Shown piece by piece: positions 42,166 to 50,103 of a stretch of DNA of 64,000 bases. How positions within the stretch are numbered: position 1 is the first letter of the stretch; each line of letters starts with the position of its first letter. The position numbers and the translations under genes are program-made. Source of the stretch: Actinoplanes octamycinicus. Its GTDB lineage: Bacteria > Actinomycetota > Actinomycetes > Mycobacteriales > Micromonosporaceae. Under the pieces are notes generated by a model. It made no database searches. It had not been told where the DNA came from and was given only the letters and a program-made list of their open reading frames with translations. The stretch spans positions 6,739,501 through 6,803,500 of the forward strand of contig NZ_JACHNB010000001.1 of assembly GCF_014205225.1 (NCBI RefSeq), in the 5' to 3' direction.

Positions 42166-42957
42166 TCAGACGCGGGCGGTGTCGCGGCGGAACCGCCACA
42201 CCGCGCCGGCGGCGAACAGCCCGGTCCACAGCACCACGTTCAGGATCGCCTGCCACAGGTGGTCGCTGTGGGTCAGCGGGTAGCGGGCCACCTCGCCGAC
42301 CCCGTAGACCGGGGTGAACTTGGCGAGCGCGGCGAACGTGCTGCCGAACTGGTCGACCGGGACGAACAGGCCGCCGGCGAAACCGAGGATGCCCAGCGCC
42401 GGGCCGAGGATCTGCATCACGTTCTCGCTGGGCAGCAGGTAGCCCATGAACAGGCCGAACGCGGCGAAGACCAGCGCGCACACCCAGGACAGCAGGGCGC
42501 AGGCCAGCCACGGCCCGGTGTCGAGCTGCGCCCCGGCGACCGCGCCGACCACGTTGACCACGGCCACCGACACGGCGCCGATCGCCATCGCCAGGACCAG
42601 CTTGACGCCGATGTAGGCGGCCGGCCGCAGCGGGGTGAGCCGCAGCTGCCGGCTCCAGCCGGCGGCCCGCTCGATGGAGACCATCGCGCCGCCGGAGGTG
42701 GTGGCCAGCATCGCCCCGTACACCGCCATGCTGACCATGATGTAGCCGGTCACGTTGCCGCGGGCGAGCTGGTCGTGCCGGTACTCCGCGCTGGTCCCGA
42801 AGATCAGGAAGAAGGCGGCCGGCATCACGAAGGTGAACACGACGGTGCGCTTGTTGCGGATCAGCCGGCGCAGCTCCAGGGCGAGCATGCCGGTGCTGAA
42901 CCCGCCGAACCTGGGCAGCGTCCGGGCCTGCGCGGCGGCGGTCGTGGTGGTGGTCAT
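42166..42957 (-). CDS. ABC-2-type exporter permease
   Basis: The 263-residue protein has six hydrophobic segments and the ABC-2 layout: LALELRRLIRNKRTVVFTFV, PAAFFLIFGTS, ERAAGWSRQLRLTPLRPAAY and GGLFVPVDQFGSTFAALAKF before the last helix. It would form a drug or lipid exporter with the ATPase encoded just upstream, whose stop overlaps its ATG (ATGA). Confidence 0.92.
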   Translation of the reverse strand: MTTTTTAAAQARTLPRFGGFSTGMLALELRRLIRNKRTVVFTFVMPAAFFLIFGTSAEYRHDQLARGNVTGYIMVSMAVYGAMLATTSGGAMVSIERAAGWSRQLRLTPLRPAAYIGVKLVLAMAIGAVSVAVVNVVGAVAGAQLDTGPWLACALLSWVCALVFAAFGLFMGYLLPSENVMQILGPALGILGFAGGLFVPVDQFGSTFAALAKFTPVYGVGEVARYPLTHSDHLWQAILNVVLWTGLFAAGAVWRFRRDTARV

Positions 42958-43892
42958 GCCGGGGTCTCCTCGTCGGCGGTGAGGGTCAGGAACGCGTCTT
43001 CGAGGTTCCGGGAGGTGATCTCCAGGTCCCGGGCGCCGGTCCGGGTGAGCAGGTGCCGGGCGATCTCGTCGGTGTCGCGGCCGTGCAGGTAGACGGTGTC
43101 GCCGCGCACCTCGGACGAGTCGACGCCGGGGATCCGGGTCAGGTCGGCCAGCTCGGCGCCGGGCAGCGTGGCCCGCACCGTGCGGCCCGCGGCCAGGGCC
43201 TTGACCTGCGCGGCGGTGCCGTCGGCGACGATCCGGCCGCGGCGCACCAGCACGATCCGGTCGGCGTAGGCGTCGGCCTCCTCCAGATAGTGGGTGGCGA
43301 AGATGACGGTGCGCCCGCCCTGCGCGTCGGTGCGGATCGCGTCCCAGAACTCGCGGCGCCCGCCGACGTCCATGCCGGTCGTCGGCTCGTCGAGGATCAG
43401 CAGCTCCGGGTCGGGCAGCAGGGCCATCGCGAACCGCAGCCGCTGCTGCTGCCCGCCGGAGCACTTGCCGACCAGGCGGTCGCCGATGTCGGCGATCCCG
43501 GCGCGCTGCAGCGCCCCGGCGACCGCGGTGCGCGGCCGGCCGAACAGCGCGGCGGTCAGCCGGACGGTCTCCTCGACCGTGTAGTCCTTGAGCAGCCCGC
43601 CGGTCTGCATCACCGCGGACACCAGGCCCAGCGCGACCGCCTCGTGCGGCGGCCGCCCGTACACCCGGGCGGTGCCCTCGGTGGGCCGTGACAGGCCGAG
43701 CAGCATGTCGACCGTGGTGGTCTTGCCGGCGCCGTTGGGCCCCAGCAGGGCTACCACCTCTCCGGGGCGGATGCGCAGGTCGATGCCGTCGACGGCGGTG
43801 ACCGCGCCGAAGCGTTTGACCACGCCGTCCAGGTTCACGGCCAGCTGCCCCGTGCCGGCGGCCGTGAGATCGGGTGAAGCGGTGAGCGTCAT
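42954..43892 (-). CDS. ABC exporter ATP-binding protein
   Basis: The 312-residue ATPase has Walker [20 protein letters not shown], signature KCSGGQQQRLRFAMALLPDP, Walker B LLILDEPTTGMD and the H-loop FATHYLEEADAYADRIVLVR. The DrrA-like C-terminal domain (about 220-305) is typical of multidrug or antibiotic exporters of the ABC-2 class. It is the first gene of the four-gene exporter/two-component operon. Confidence 0.95.
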   Translation of the reverse strand: MTLTASPDLTAAGTGQLAVNLDGVVKRFGAVTAVDGIDLRIRPGEVVALLGPNGAGKTTTVDMLLGLSRPTEGTARVYGRPPHEAVALGLVSAVMQTGGLLKDYTVEETVRLTAALFGRPRTAVAGALQRAGIADIGDRLVGKCSGGQQQRLRFAMALLPDPELLILDEPTTGMDVGGRREFWDAIRTDAQGGRTVIFATHYLEEADAYADRIVLVRRGRIVADGTAAQVKALAAGRTVRATLPGAELADLTRIPGVDSSEVRGDTVYLHGRDTDEIARHLLTRTGARDLEITSRNLEDAFLTLTADEETPA

Positions 43893-44006
43893 GCGCCCAT
43901 CATGGTGTCGCGCGGCGGGCCGCTCCCGGGCTATGCGTCACGGCTCGCCCATGACAAACGTCAGCCGGTGCTTTGCCGCGCCGCGCGCATCGACCACACT
44001 GCGCGG

Positions 44007-44531
44007 ATGGAACCGCTGCAGAGCGCCCTGATCGTTCCGGTCCCGGAGGCCGAACCGGCCGTCGCCGGGCTGCGGGCCCGCCTCGACCGGTCCGCCTCCT
44101 GGGGCGTGCCCGCGCACATCACGGTCGTCTTCCCGTTCCTGCCCCCGGAGCAGCTGACCGCGCCGGTGCTGGCCGCGGTGCGCCGGATCGCGGCCGGCGT
44201 GCCCCGCTTCTACCTGAGCCTGGACAAGCTGGGCTGGTTCGACGAGCGGGTGCTGTGGCTGGCGCCGCACCCGGCCGACCCGTTCCGGGAACTGACCAAC
44301 CGGCTCGCCGTCCGGTTCCCGGCCGCGCAGCCCTACGGCGGCCAGTTCACCGAGGTGATCCCGCACCTGACCGTCGGGCACAACCATCCGGCCGCGACCC
44401 TCGCCGAGGCGGCCGCGCAGGTGCAGCCGCTGCTGCCGATCCGGGCCCGGATCACCGCGCTGCGGCTGATCACCGGGCGCCGCGAGCCGGGTGACTCGTG
44501 GCAGACGCTGACCGACTTCCCGCTCGGCTGA
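44007..44531 (+). CDS. 2'-5' RNA ligase/cyclic phosphodiesterase-family protein
   Basis: The 174-residue protein has the two HxT/S motifs of the 2H phosphoesterase superfamily: GVPAHITVVFPFLPPE and EVIPHLTVGHNHPAATLAEA. Members open or form 2'-5' phosphodiesters in RNA or cyclic nucleotides; actinomycete homologues are not characterised. ATG 44007 (MEPLQSALIVP) has no strong ribosome-binding site. It is convergent with the Clp-N gene. Confidence 0.88.
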   Translation: MEPLQSALIVPVPEAEPAVAGLRARLDRSASWGVPAHITVVFPFLPPEQLTAPVLAAVRRIAAGVPRFYLSLDKLGWFDERVLWLAPHPADPFRELTNRLAVRFPAAQPYGGQFTEVIPHLTVGHNHPAATLAEAAAQVQPLLPIRARITALRLITGRREPGDSWQTLTDFPLG

Positions 44532-44553
44532 CGCCGCGGCCGTACCGGAAAGC

Positions 44554-45276
44554 TCAGCTGCCGGACTGGTCGCGGCCCGGCTCCGGCGGGCCCGCGGTGA
44601 CCACCTGCTCGACCGCGGCCTTGGTCAGGCCCAGCTCGGTGAGCACGCCGCCCTGCGGCTGCTCCTCCTCCAGCAGCGCCAGCAGCACGTGGCCGGTGCC
44701 GATGTCCTCGTGCGACAGCCGCAGCGCCTCGCGCATGCTCAGTTCCAGGGCCTTGCGCGAGCGGGCGTCGTAGGGCGTCAGGGCGGGCAGCTCGGCGACC
44801 GGCCCGGGCAGCGTCGCGACCAGGCGCTCGCGGACCGTGTCCGGGTCCAGGCCCTGCGCGGCGAGAGCCTTGACCGCCAGGCTCTCGCCCTGATCGAGCA
44901 GGCCGAGCATCAGGTGCGCCGGGGTGATCTCGCCGTTCTGGTGGGCCTTGGCCTGGTTCATCGAGGCGACGACCGCGCTGCGGGCCAGGTCGCTGAACCG
45001 GTTGAAGCCCTGCTGCATGTCGGGCTTGTCCTTGGCCACGAACCGTTTCTGCGCGGCCTGCTTGCTCACCCCCATGCTGCGGCCGATGTCGGTCCAGGAC
45101 GCGCCGGAGCGGCGGGCCTGGTCGACGAAGTGGCCGATCAGGTGGTCGGCGAGTTCGCCGAGATGGTCGCTGAGCAGGACCGCGTCGGAGAGCCGGTCGA
45201 GCGGGTCGTCGGGCCGGTTCGTGGTGATCGCGCTGATCAGGTCGTCGAGACGGACCGGCGGAACAATCTGCGTCAT
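44554..45276 (-). CDS. Clp N-terminal domain protein with an HTH, probable autoregulator
   Basis: The 240-residue protein lacks AAA domains. Residues 60-90 hold a helix-turn-helix (SGASWTDIGRSMGVSKQAAQ), and the C-terminal half has two Clp-N repeats (HQNGEITPAHLMLGLLDQGE and HEDIGTGHVLLALLEEEQPQ). Clp-N repeats in ClpC bind adaptors; here they are joined to DNA binding, suggesting a stress-linked regulator. ATG 45276 is about 7 bases after a -10 box (TATGGT), implying a leaderless mRNA. Two GTCAAC...GTTGAC palindromes overlap this promoter. Confidence 0.88.
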   Translation of the reverse strand: MTQIVPPVRLDDLISAITTNRPDDPLDRLSDAVLLSDHLGELADHLIGHFVDQARRSGASWTDIGRSMGVSKQAAQKRFVAKDKPDMQQGFNRFSDLARSAVVASMNQAKAHQNGEITPAHLMLGLLDQGESLAVKALAAQGLDPDTVRERLVATLPGPVAELPALTPYDARSRKALELSMREALRLSHEDIGTGHVLLALLEEEQPQGGVLTELGLTKAAVEQVVTAGPPEPGRDQSGS

Positions 45277-45278
45277 GC

Positions 45279-45325
45279 CGTCAACCATAGGTTGACGCAG
45301 GAGAGTCGTCAACCTTGAGTTGACG
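45279..45325. promoter_or_regulatory. paired palindromic operators over the divergent Clp-N/GNAT promoter
   Basis: CGTCAACC ATA GGTTGACG (45279-45297) is a perfect 8-3-8 palindrome, and CGTCAAC CTTGA GTTGACG (45307-45325) is a 7-5-7 palindrome with the same half-sites, 28 bases centre to centre. On the minus strand TTGACG (45307-45312) and TATGGT (45284-45289) are spaced 17 bases, forming a near-consensus promoter whose two elements lie in the two palindromes. Binding would block transcription; the Clp-N/HTH protein is the likely binder. Confidence 0.8.
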
Positions 45326-45341
45326 GTTTAGGGTGGCGACC

Positions 45342-45737
45342 ATGGATTTGATCATGAGGCCGTGGACCGGCGCCGACGACGCGGTGCGCGACACCCCGGC
45401 GCCGCCGCCGGATCCCGGCCGGCACACCTTCGCCGTGGTCCGCGGCGCCGAGGTGCTCGGCCGGGTGGTGCTCAAACTGCCGGACGCCGAGGTCGGCTAC
45501 TGGACCGCGCCGCACGCCCGCCGGCAGGGCGTCGCCGCCTGGGGGCTGCGGCAGCTCACCCGGTGGGCGTTCGCGCGGTACGCGATGCCCACCCTGGCGC
45601 TGCTGCACCAGGTCGACAACGAGGCGTCCTGCGCGGTGGCCCGCCGCTGCGGCTACGCGTTCGAGCGGGAGCTGGCGCCCGGTGGCGGCTACCCGCTGCC
45701 CGGGCACCGCCACGTCCGGCACCGCGACGCCGGTTAG
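45342..45737 (+). CDS. GNAT-family acetyltransferase (short)
   Basis: The 131-residue protein lacks the first GNAT strands but keeps the core: EVGYWTAPHARRQGVAAWGL (acetyl-CoA loop RRQGVA) and LHQVDNEASCAVARRCGYAF. ATG 45342 follows AGGGTGG at five bases. It is divergent from the Clp-N regulator and shares its palindromic operators. The substrate is unknown. Confidence 0.82.
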   Translation: MDLIMRPWTGADDAVRDTPAPPPDPGRHTFAVVRGAEVLGRVVLKLPDAEVGYWTAPHARRQGVAAWGLRQLTRWAFARYAMPTLALLHQVDNEASCAVARRCGYAFERELAPGGGYPLPGHRHVRHRDAG

Positions 45738-46090
45738 GCGTTCCTCGCGGCCTCGCGTTTGCCGCGCTTGCCGAGCGGCACCTCGGACATGTCCACCGTC
45801 TGCGAGGTGATCTTCTTGTAGCCGTAGCCGTGCTCCTCCAGCCAGGCCACCGCCTTCATCTCGGCGCGGATCGCGGCCTGCGGGATCTCCTTCTCGTCGG
45901 CGACCTCCTCGGCGAAGCGGAAGGTGAAGAACGGGCGAGCGGCGATGTCGTAGGTCAGGTGCCCCTGCTCGGTGTACTGCACGGTCAGCAGGTCGTCACC
46001 GCCGCGGGCGGCCAGCTCGGCCTTCTGCTCGCCGGTCAGGTTGTCGAAGGATCCGCGGACGGTCACGCGAATCGTACGGCTCTCGGTCAT
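45734..46090 (-). CDS. DUF6204 family protein
   Basis: The 118-residue protein (MTESRTIRVTVRGSFDNLTG, GHLTYDIAARPFFTFRFAEE, AVAWLEEHGYGYKKITSQTV) matches my memory of DUF6204, a small conserved actinobacterial family without known function. ATG 46090 is preferred over an upstream in-frame ATG because the conserved region begins here. Its stop overlaps the stop of the convergent GNAT gene. Confidence 0.8.
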   Translation of the reverse strand: MTESRTIRVTVRGSFDNLTGEQKAELAARGGDDLLTVQYTEQGHLTYDIAARPFFTFRFAEEVADEKEIPQAAIRAEMKAVAWLEEHGYGYKKITSQTVDMSEVPLGKRGKREAARNA

Positions 46091-46130
46091 CGCGCCAGTA
46101 TCGGCGCTTGCGCCGGCACCCGGCACCGGA

Positions 46131-46949
46131 TTATCCGGCCAGGAACTCGTGGGCGCCGCGCAACCGGACCCGCAGCACCTGCTTGGCCCGGTCCAGGACC
46201 AGGCGCACGTCGGTCGGCCGGTGCAGGCCCAGCGCGGCCAGGCTGCCCGCCGGGATCGCGGCCACGTCCAGGTGCTCGCGGCGGGCGACCAGCACCCCCA
46301 GGTCGTAGCGGCTGACCGGGTCGGCGCCGGCCACGTTGAGCACCCCGGCGTAGTCGCCGGCGGCCAGCTCGAGCAGCGCGTCGGCCAGGTCGTCGACGTG
46401 CACCGGGGTGCGGATCTCGTCGGTGAACAGCGCGCCGGCGGCCCGGCCGGCGATCAGGTCGCGGGTCAGGATCTCGTGGGCGCCGTTGCCGTCGCCCAGG
46501 ATCAGCGAGGTCCGCACGATCGCCGCGGCCGGGTCGACCGCCCGGACCGCGGTCTCCGCGGCGGCTTTGGCGGCGCCGTACCGGTAGACCGGGTCGGGCA
46601 GCGCCGTCTCGTCGTAGTGCACGTCCCGGCCGGAGAAAATGGCGTCGCTGGACACGTGCACCAGGCGGATCCCGGCCGCGGCCACCGCCAGGTGGGCGGC
46701 GCCGTCGGCGGTGGCCGCCCAGTCGTTGCGGTCGCGCCCGGACGCGGTGTGCACGATCGCGTCCGGCCGGACCTCGGCCAGCACCCGCCGGATCTGCGCC
46801 GGGTCCCGGATGTCCAGGCGCACCGTGGCGGTCGGGGCCGGGCGGGCCACGAAGGTGCCGATCGGGTCCCAGCCGGCGGCCGCGGCCCGGGCGACCACCC
46901 GGCGCCCGAGCGCGCCGCTGCCACCGGTGATCAGAAGGCGTCGTGTCAC
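46131..46949 (-). CDS. RmlD-like NAD-dependent sugar-nucleotide reductase
   Basis: The 272-residue protein is an extended SDR: TRRLLITGGSGALGRRVVAR (Rossmann loop), LDIRDPAQIRRVLAEVRPDA, VHVSSDAIFSGRDVHYDETA, YRYGAAKAAAE (YxxxK) and TPVHVDDLADALLELAAGDY. This pattern is closest to dTDP-4-dehydrorhamnose reductases, though many such proteins have other roles. GTG 46949 starts nine bases after the DapA-like gene's stop, so they form an operon. Confidence 0.88.
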   Translation of the reverse strand: MTRRLLITGGSGALGRRVVARAAAAGWDPIGTFVARPAPTATVRLDIRDPAQIRRVLAEVRPDAIVHTASGRDRNDWAATADGAAHLAVAAAGIRLVHVSSDAIFSGRDVHYDETALPDPVYRYGAAKAAAETAVRAVDPAAAIVRTSLILGDGNGAHEILTRDLIAGRAAGALFTDEIRTPVHVDDLADALLELAAGDYAGVLNVAGADPVSRYDLGVLVARREHLDVAAIPAGSLAALGLHRPTDVRLVLDRAKQVLRVRLRGAHEFLAG

Positions 46950-46958
46950 GCCCGGAGC

Positions 46959-47783
46959 CTAACCGGCGAGCCGCAGCGCGGCCTGGGTGGCCGACGCGGT
47001 CGCGGCCAGCAGCGGCAGGCGTACCGCGGGGGTCGGAATGCGGCCGTGCGCGTGCAGCACCGCCTTGATCACCGTGGGGTTGGGCTCGGCGAACAGCGCC
47101 GCGGACAGCGGCGCGAGGTGGTGCCCGAGCTTGCCGGCGGCGTCCAGGTCACCGCAGCGCCAGGCACGGGTCAGCGCGACGAACCGGCCGGTGGCGACGT
47201 GCGCGGACGCCAGGATGCCACCGGCCGCGCCGAGCGCCAGCAGCGGCGACAGGAACACGTCGTCGCCGGAGAGCACCGCGAACCCGGGCGGCGGGTCGGC
47301 GAGCAGCGCGACCAGGTCGGCGTCCAGCGCACCGGTGGCGTACTTGATCCCGATCACCCGGTCCAGCGCGCCGATCCGGCGCAGCGTCGCCGCGTCCAGG
47401 CTCTGCCCGGTGCGCGGCGGCACGTGGTAGACGACCAGCGGGACCGGGCTGGTCGCGGCCAGCGCGGTGAAGTGCGCGACGACACCGTCCGGGCCGGGCC
47501 GCACGAACGGCGGCACCAGGCTCACCGCGGCCGCGCACCGCTCGTCGGGCGGGCCCAGCAGCGGGGCGCCGTGCGTGGCGCAGACCCGGGACAGCACGTC
47601 GAGCACCTGCTCGCGTTCGCCGTCGGTCAGCGCGGCCGGCTCCCCGGTGGTGCCCAGCGCCACCAGGCCGGTCGCGCCGGCGTCGAGGACCTCGTGGGCC
47701 AGGCGCCGCAGAGCGGGCAGCGCCACCGCGCCGGACGCGTCGAACGGGGTGATCATCGGGACGAAGACGCCGGTCAGTTCCAT
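46959..47783 (-). CDS. DapA/NanA-superfamily aldolase (dihydrodipicolinate synthase-like)
   Basis: The 274-residue protein begins MELTGVFVPMITPFDASGAV and keeps LVALGTTGEPAALTDGER, PVPLVVYHVPPRTGQSL (catalytic Tyr) and IGIKYATGALDADLVALLAD (Schiff-base Lys). This is the class I aldolase pattern of the DapA/N-acetylneuraminate lyase superfamily. It is not necessarily DapA; the pairing with a RmlD-like reductase and the divergent LysR regulator suggests a catabolic or specialised role. Confidence 0.92.
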   Translation of the reverse strand: MELTGVFVPMITPFDASGAVALPALRRLAHEVLDAGATGLVALGTTGEPAALTDGEREQVLDVLSRVCATHGAPLLGPPDERCAAAVSLVPPFVRPGPDGVVAHFTALAATSPVPLVVYHVPPRTGQSLDAATLRRIGALDRVIGIKYATGALDADLVALLADPPPGFAVLSGDDVFLSPLLALGAAGGILASAHVATGRFVALTRAWRCGDLDAAGKLGHHLAPLSAALFAEPNPTVIKAVLHAHGRIPTPAVRLPLLAATASATQAALRLAG

Positions 47784-47817
47784 GACGTCCAGCCTGGCCG
47801 CCGGCCAGCATCAGGTC

Positions 47818-47854
47818 CAGTTCACGTTTGCGCGGTCATCCGTAAGCTGAACTG
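47818..47854. promoter_or_regulatory. LysR operator/promoter between the aldolase and lysR genes
   Basis: CAGTTCA (47818-47824) and TGAACTG (47848-47854) form an inverted repeat, with the second half touching ATG 47855. TAAGCT (47843-47848) is a -10 candidate that ends seven bases before the ATG, so the regulator may be translated from a leaderless mRNA and autoregulated. Confidence 0.5.
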
Positions 47855-48766
47855 ATGCTCGACGTGCGACGACTGCGGCTGCTGTGCGACCTGGACCGGC
47901 TTGGCACGATCGCGGCGGTCGCCCAGGCCCGCTCCTACACGGCCAGCGCGGTCTCCCAGCAACTGTCCGCCCTGGAACGCGAGGCCGGGATCGCGCTGCT
48001 GGAACGCACCGGGCGGCGGGTCACGTTCACCGCCGCCGGGCAGGTCCTGCTCCGGCAGGCGAGCCGGGTCCTGGCCGCGCTGGAGGAGACCGACGCCGCC
48101 CTGGCCGCGGTGCGCACCGGACCGGCCGGGCCGCTGCGGATCGGTGCGTTCCCGACCGCGGTGCGCACCCTGCTGCCGCCGGCCCTGGTCGCCCTCGGCC
48201 GCGCCCACCCGGCCCTGGAACTGATGGTGACCGAGGTGGACCCGGCGCACGTGCCGGCCGCGCTGCGCGAGCGGCGCCTGGACGTGGGGCTGCTCAACGA
48301 CTACGACGTGGCGCCCGGCGATGTCGACGACGACCTCGGGTCGGTGCCGCTGCTCGACGAGACGGTGTTCCTGGCGGTGCCGGCCGGATCCGGCTGCGAC
48401 TCGCTGGCCGCGGCCGCCGGCCAGCCGTGGATCCTGGCGAGCGAGGGGACCCTGTGCCACGAGGTGACCGTCCGGGCCTGCGCGGCCCACGGGTACACGC
48501 CGCGGGTCCGGCACCGCGCGGACGACTTCGTGACAGTGCTCGCCCTGGTCGGCGCCGGGCAGGGGGTGTCCCTGGTGCCCGAACTGGCCGCCGCGGCGCC
48601 GCCGGCGACGGTGCGGCTGATCGCGCTGCCGCTGCGGCGGCGCACCCGGATCGCCTTCCGGCGCGGCGCCGCGAACCACCCGGCGATCACCGCCCTGCTC
48701 GACTTCTTCCGAGCCGATCCCGTCGAGCACCGCGGCGGCGGACCGGCAGATGGCGGCGATGGATGA
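47855..48766 (+). CDS. LysR-type transcriptional regulator
   Basis: The 303-residue protein has an N-terminal winged helix (LDVRRLRLLCDLDRLGTIAA, SYTASAVSQQLSALEREAGI, ALLERTGRRVTFTAAGQVLL) and a LysR ligand-binding domain (LRIGAFPTAVRTLLPPALVA, LVGAGQGVSLVPELAAAAP). It is divergent from the DapA-like aldolase and RmlD-like reductase operon, which it probably controls with a substrate or intermediate as effector. Confidence 0.92.
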   Translation: MLDVRRLRLLCDLDRLGTIAAVAQARSYTASAVSQQLSALEREAGIALLERTGRRVTFTAAGQVLLRQASRVLAALEETDAALAAVRTGPAGPLRIGAFPTAVRTLLPPALVALGRAHPALELMVTEVDPAHVPAALRERRLDVGLLNDYDVAPGDVDDDLGSVPLLDETVFLAVPAGSGCDSLAAAAGQPWILASEGTLCHEVTVRACAAHGYTPRVRHRADDFVTVLALVGAGQGVSLVPELAAAAPPATVRLIALPLRRRTRIAFRRGAANHPAITALLDFFRADPVEHRGGGPADGGDG

Positions 48767-49080
48767 GCTTCGCTGAACGGGCAACCGCGACGCCTGGCGC
48801 GTATTGACGGTGCCGGCCCGGTGAAGGGAAGAGCGCGCTGGCTGGTAGCACCGTAAAGGTTATTTGCTGCGATAACCCTTAGTTGCTGGCACTAATGATT
48901 ATCGGCGGCATTAACCCTTACGGCGAGTCTGCGCAGCAGGCCGGCGAGGTCCTCCCGTTCGGCCGCGACGCGGGAGACGAGGCGGATGCTGGCCCGGGCG
49001 ATCGGGGCGACGCGCCCCTACCACCAGGCCAGAGCTTTTCTGGGCGTACCGGAAAGCGACGGTCTTGCGATGATGCGGCA
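48767..49080. other. intergenic region with three TAACCCTTA-type repeats
   Basis: An unusually AT-rich patch contains TAAAGGTTAT (48854-48863), ATAACCCTTA (48872-48881) and TTAACCCTTA (48911-48920). The first two are inverted and can form a hairpin with an eight-base loop and one mismatch. On the minus strand 48900-49000 could encode a short piece (RASIRLVSRVAAEREDLAGL) that looks protein-like but has no start and no recognised family. A CGTACCGGAAAG motif (49045-49056) lies 25 bases before the DUF2332 start. Confidence 0.45.
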
Positions 49081-50019
49081 GTGACTGTCGCGGATGTCTA
49101 TCGGGAATTCGGGGTGCGCGAAGCGCGCGATGTCTCACCAGCCTACGAGCGGCTCGCCCGCCACGTGGCGTCCGACAACGATCTGCTCGACCGGCTCGCC
49201 GCGCTGCCCGCCCCGAAACGGCAGCCGAACCTGCTGTTCGCCGTCGTGCGGCTGCTCGGCGGGCCGGTCACCGACCCGGCCGGCTTCCGCGCCTTCGCCC
49301 TGGACCGGTGGGACGAGATCGCCGCGCAGCTGCTCGTGCGGGCCACCCAGACCAACGAGGTCGGCCGGACCGCCGCCCTGCTGCCGGTCCTCGCCGCACT
49401 CCCCCAGCCGCTCGCGTTGATCGACGTCGGCGCGTCCGCCGGGCTGTGCCTGTTCCCCGACAGGTACGCCTACCGCTACGGCACCCGGACCGTCGGCGCC
49501 GGCGCCCCGCTGCTCGACTGCGCGGCCACCGGCTTCACCCCGCCGGAGCGGCTGCCGCGCGTCGCCTGGCGCGCCGGCCTCGACCTCAACCCCCTCGACG
49601 TGACCGATCCCGACCATGTCGCCTGGCTCGACGCGCTGATCTGGCCGGAACACACCCACCGCCGCGACCGGCTGCGCCAGGCTGTCGAGGTGGCCCGCGC
49701 CGACCCGCCGCACCTGGTCCGCGGCGACGCGGTCACCGACCTGCCGGCCCTGGCCGCGCAGGCGCCGCCCGGCGCCACCCTGGTCATCTACCACACGTCG
49801 ATGGCCTACCAGCTGCCCGACCCGCAGGCGTTCGTCGACGTGGTGCGCGCCCTGCCGGCCCGGTGGGTGGCCGTGGAAGGCCCCGCCCTGGTCGGCGCCG
49901 AGCTGCCGGCGCCGCCGTCACCGGCCCTGCACAACGTGCTGACCCTGGACGGCGAGCCGTTCGCCTGGGTGCGCGGGCACGGCGAATCGCTGACCTGGTT
50001 CGGCCGCAACATTCACTGA
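49081..50019 (+). CDS. DUF2332 family protein
   Basis: The 312-residue product has the pattern of actinobacterial DUF2332 proteins: VADVYREFGVREARDVSPAY, AERLARHVASDNDLLDRLAA, QPNLLFAVVRLLGG, LIDVGASAGLCLFPDRYAY (a Rossmann-like GASAG loop) and LVIYHTSMAYQLPDPQAF. The middle resembles a SAM-methyltransferase-like fold, but activity is unproven. GTG 49081 begins at the conserved N-terminus; no clear ribosome-binding site is seen. Confidence 0.85.
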   Translation: MTVADVYREFGVREARDVSPAYERLARHVASDNDLLDRLAALPAPKRQPNLLFAVVRLLGGPVTDPAGFRAFALDRWDEIAAQLLVRATQTNEVGRTAALLPVLAALPQPLALIDVGASAGLCLFPDRYAYRYGTRTVGAGAPLLDCAATGFTPPERLPRVAWRAGLDLNPLDVTDPDHVAWLDALIWPEHTHRRDRLRQAVEVARADPPHLVRGDAVTDLPALAAQAPPGATLVIYHTSMAYQLPDPQAFVDVVRALPARWVAVEGPALVGAELPAPPSPALHNVLTLDGEPFAWVRGHGESLTWFGRNIH

Positions 50020-50046
50020 CGTAAACACCATGAACCCCCCGTGCGT

Positions 50047-50100
50047 CGAACTTCTTCGATAGGTTCGGGCTGATCACTCTTACCTATCGGAGGGAGTTCG
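50047..50100 (+). promoter_or_regulatory. long hairpin hiding the aminopeptidase ribosome-binding site
   Basis: CGAACTTCTTCGATAGGT (50047-50064) pairs with ACCTATCGGAGGGAGTTCG (50082-50100): six and eight perfect base pairs flank a four-base stretch with two wobble pairs and one bulged G. The Shine-Dalgarno sequence GGAGGGAG is inside the right arm, four bases before the GTG start. The loop contains the palindrome TGATCA. It suggests translational control, or a two-part operator in DNA. Confidence 0.65.
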
Positions 50101-50103
50101 ACC

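Noticed and set aside
41083..43092. 669-residue plus-strand frame opposite kinase and permease
   Set aside because: It is glutamine/arginine/glycine-rich shadow sequence spanning two well-supported genes.
45972..47855. 627-residue plus-strand frame opposite the reductase and aldolase
   Set aside because: It overlaps two genes with intact catalytic motifs and shows shadow-type composition.
48900..49010. Minus-strand gene fragment reading RASIRLVSRVAAEREDLAGL
   Set aside because: It looks protein-like but has no start, is closed by a stop within about 40 codons, and matches no family I can name.
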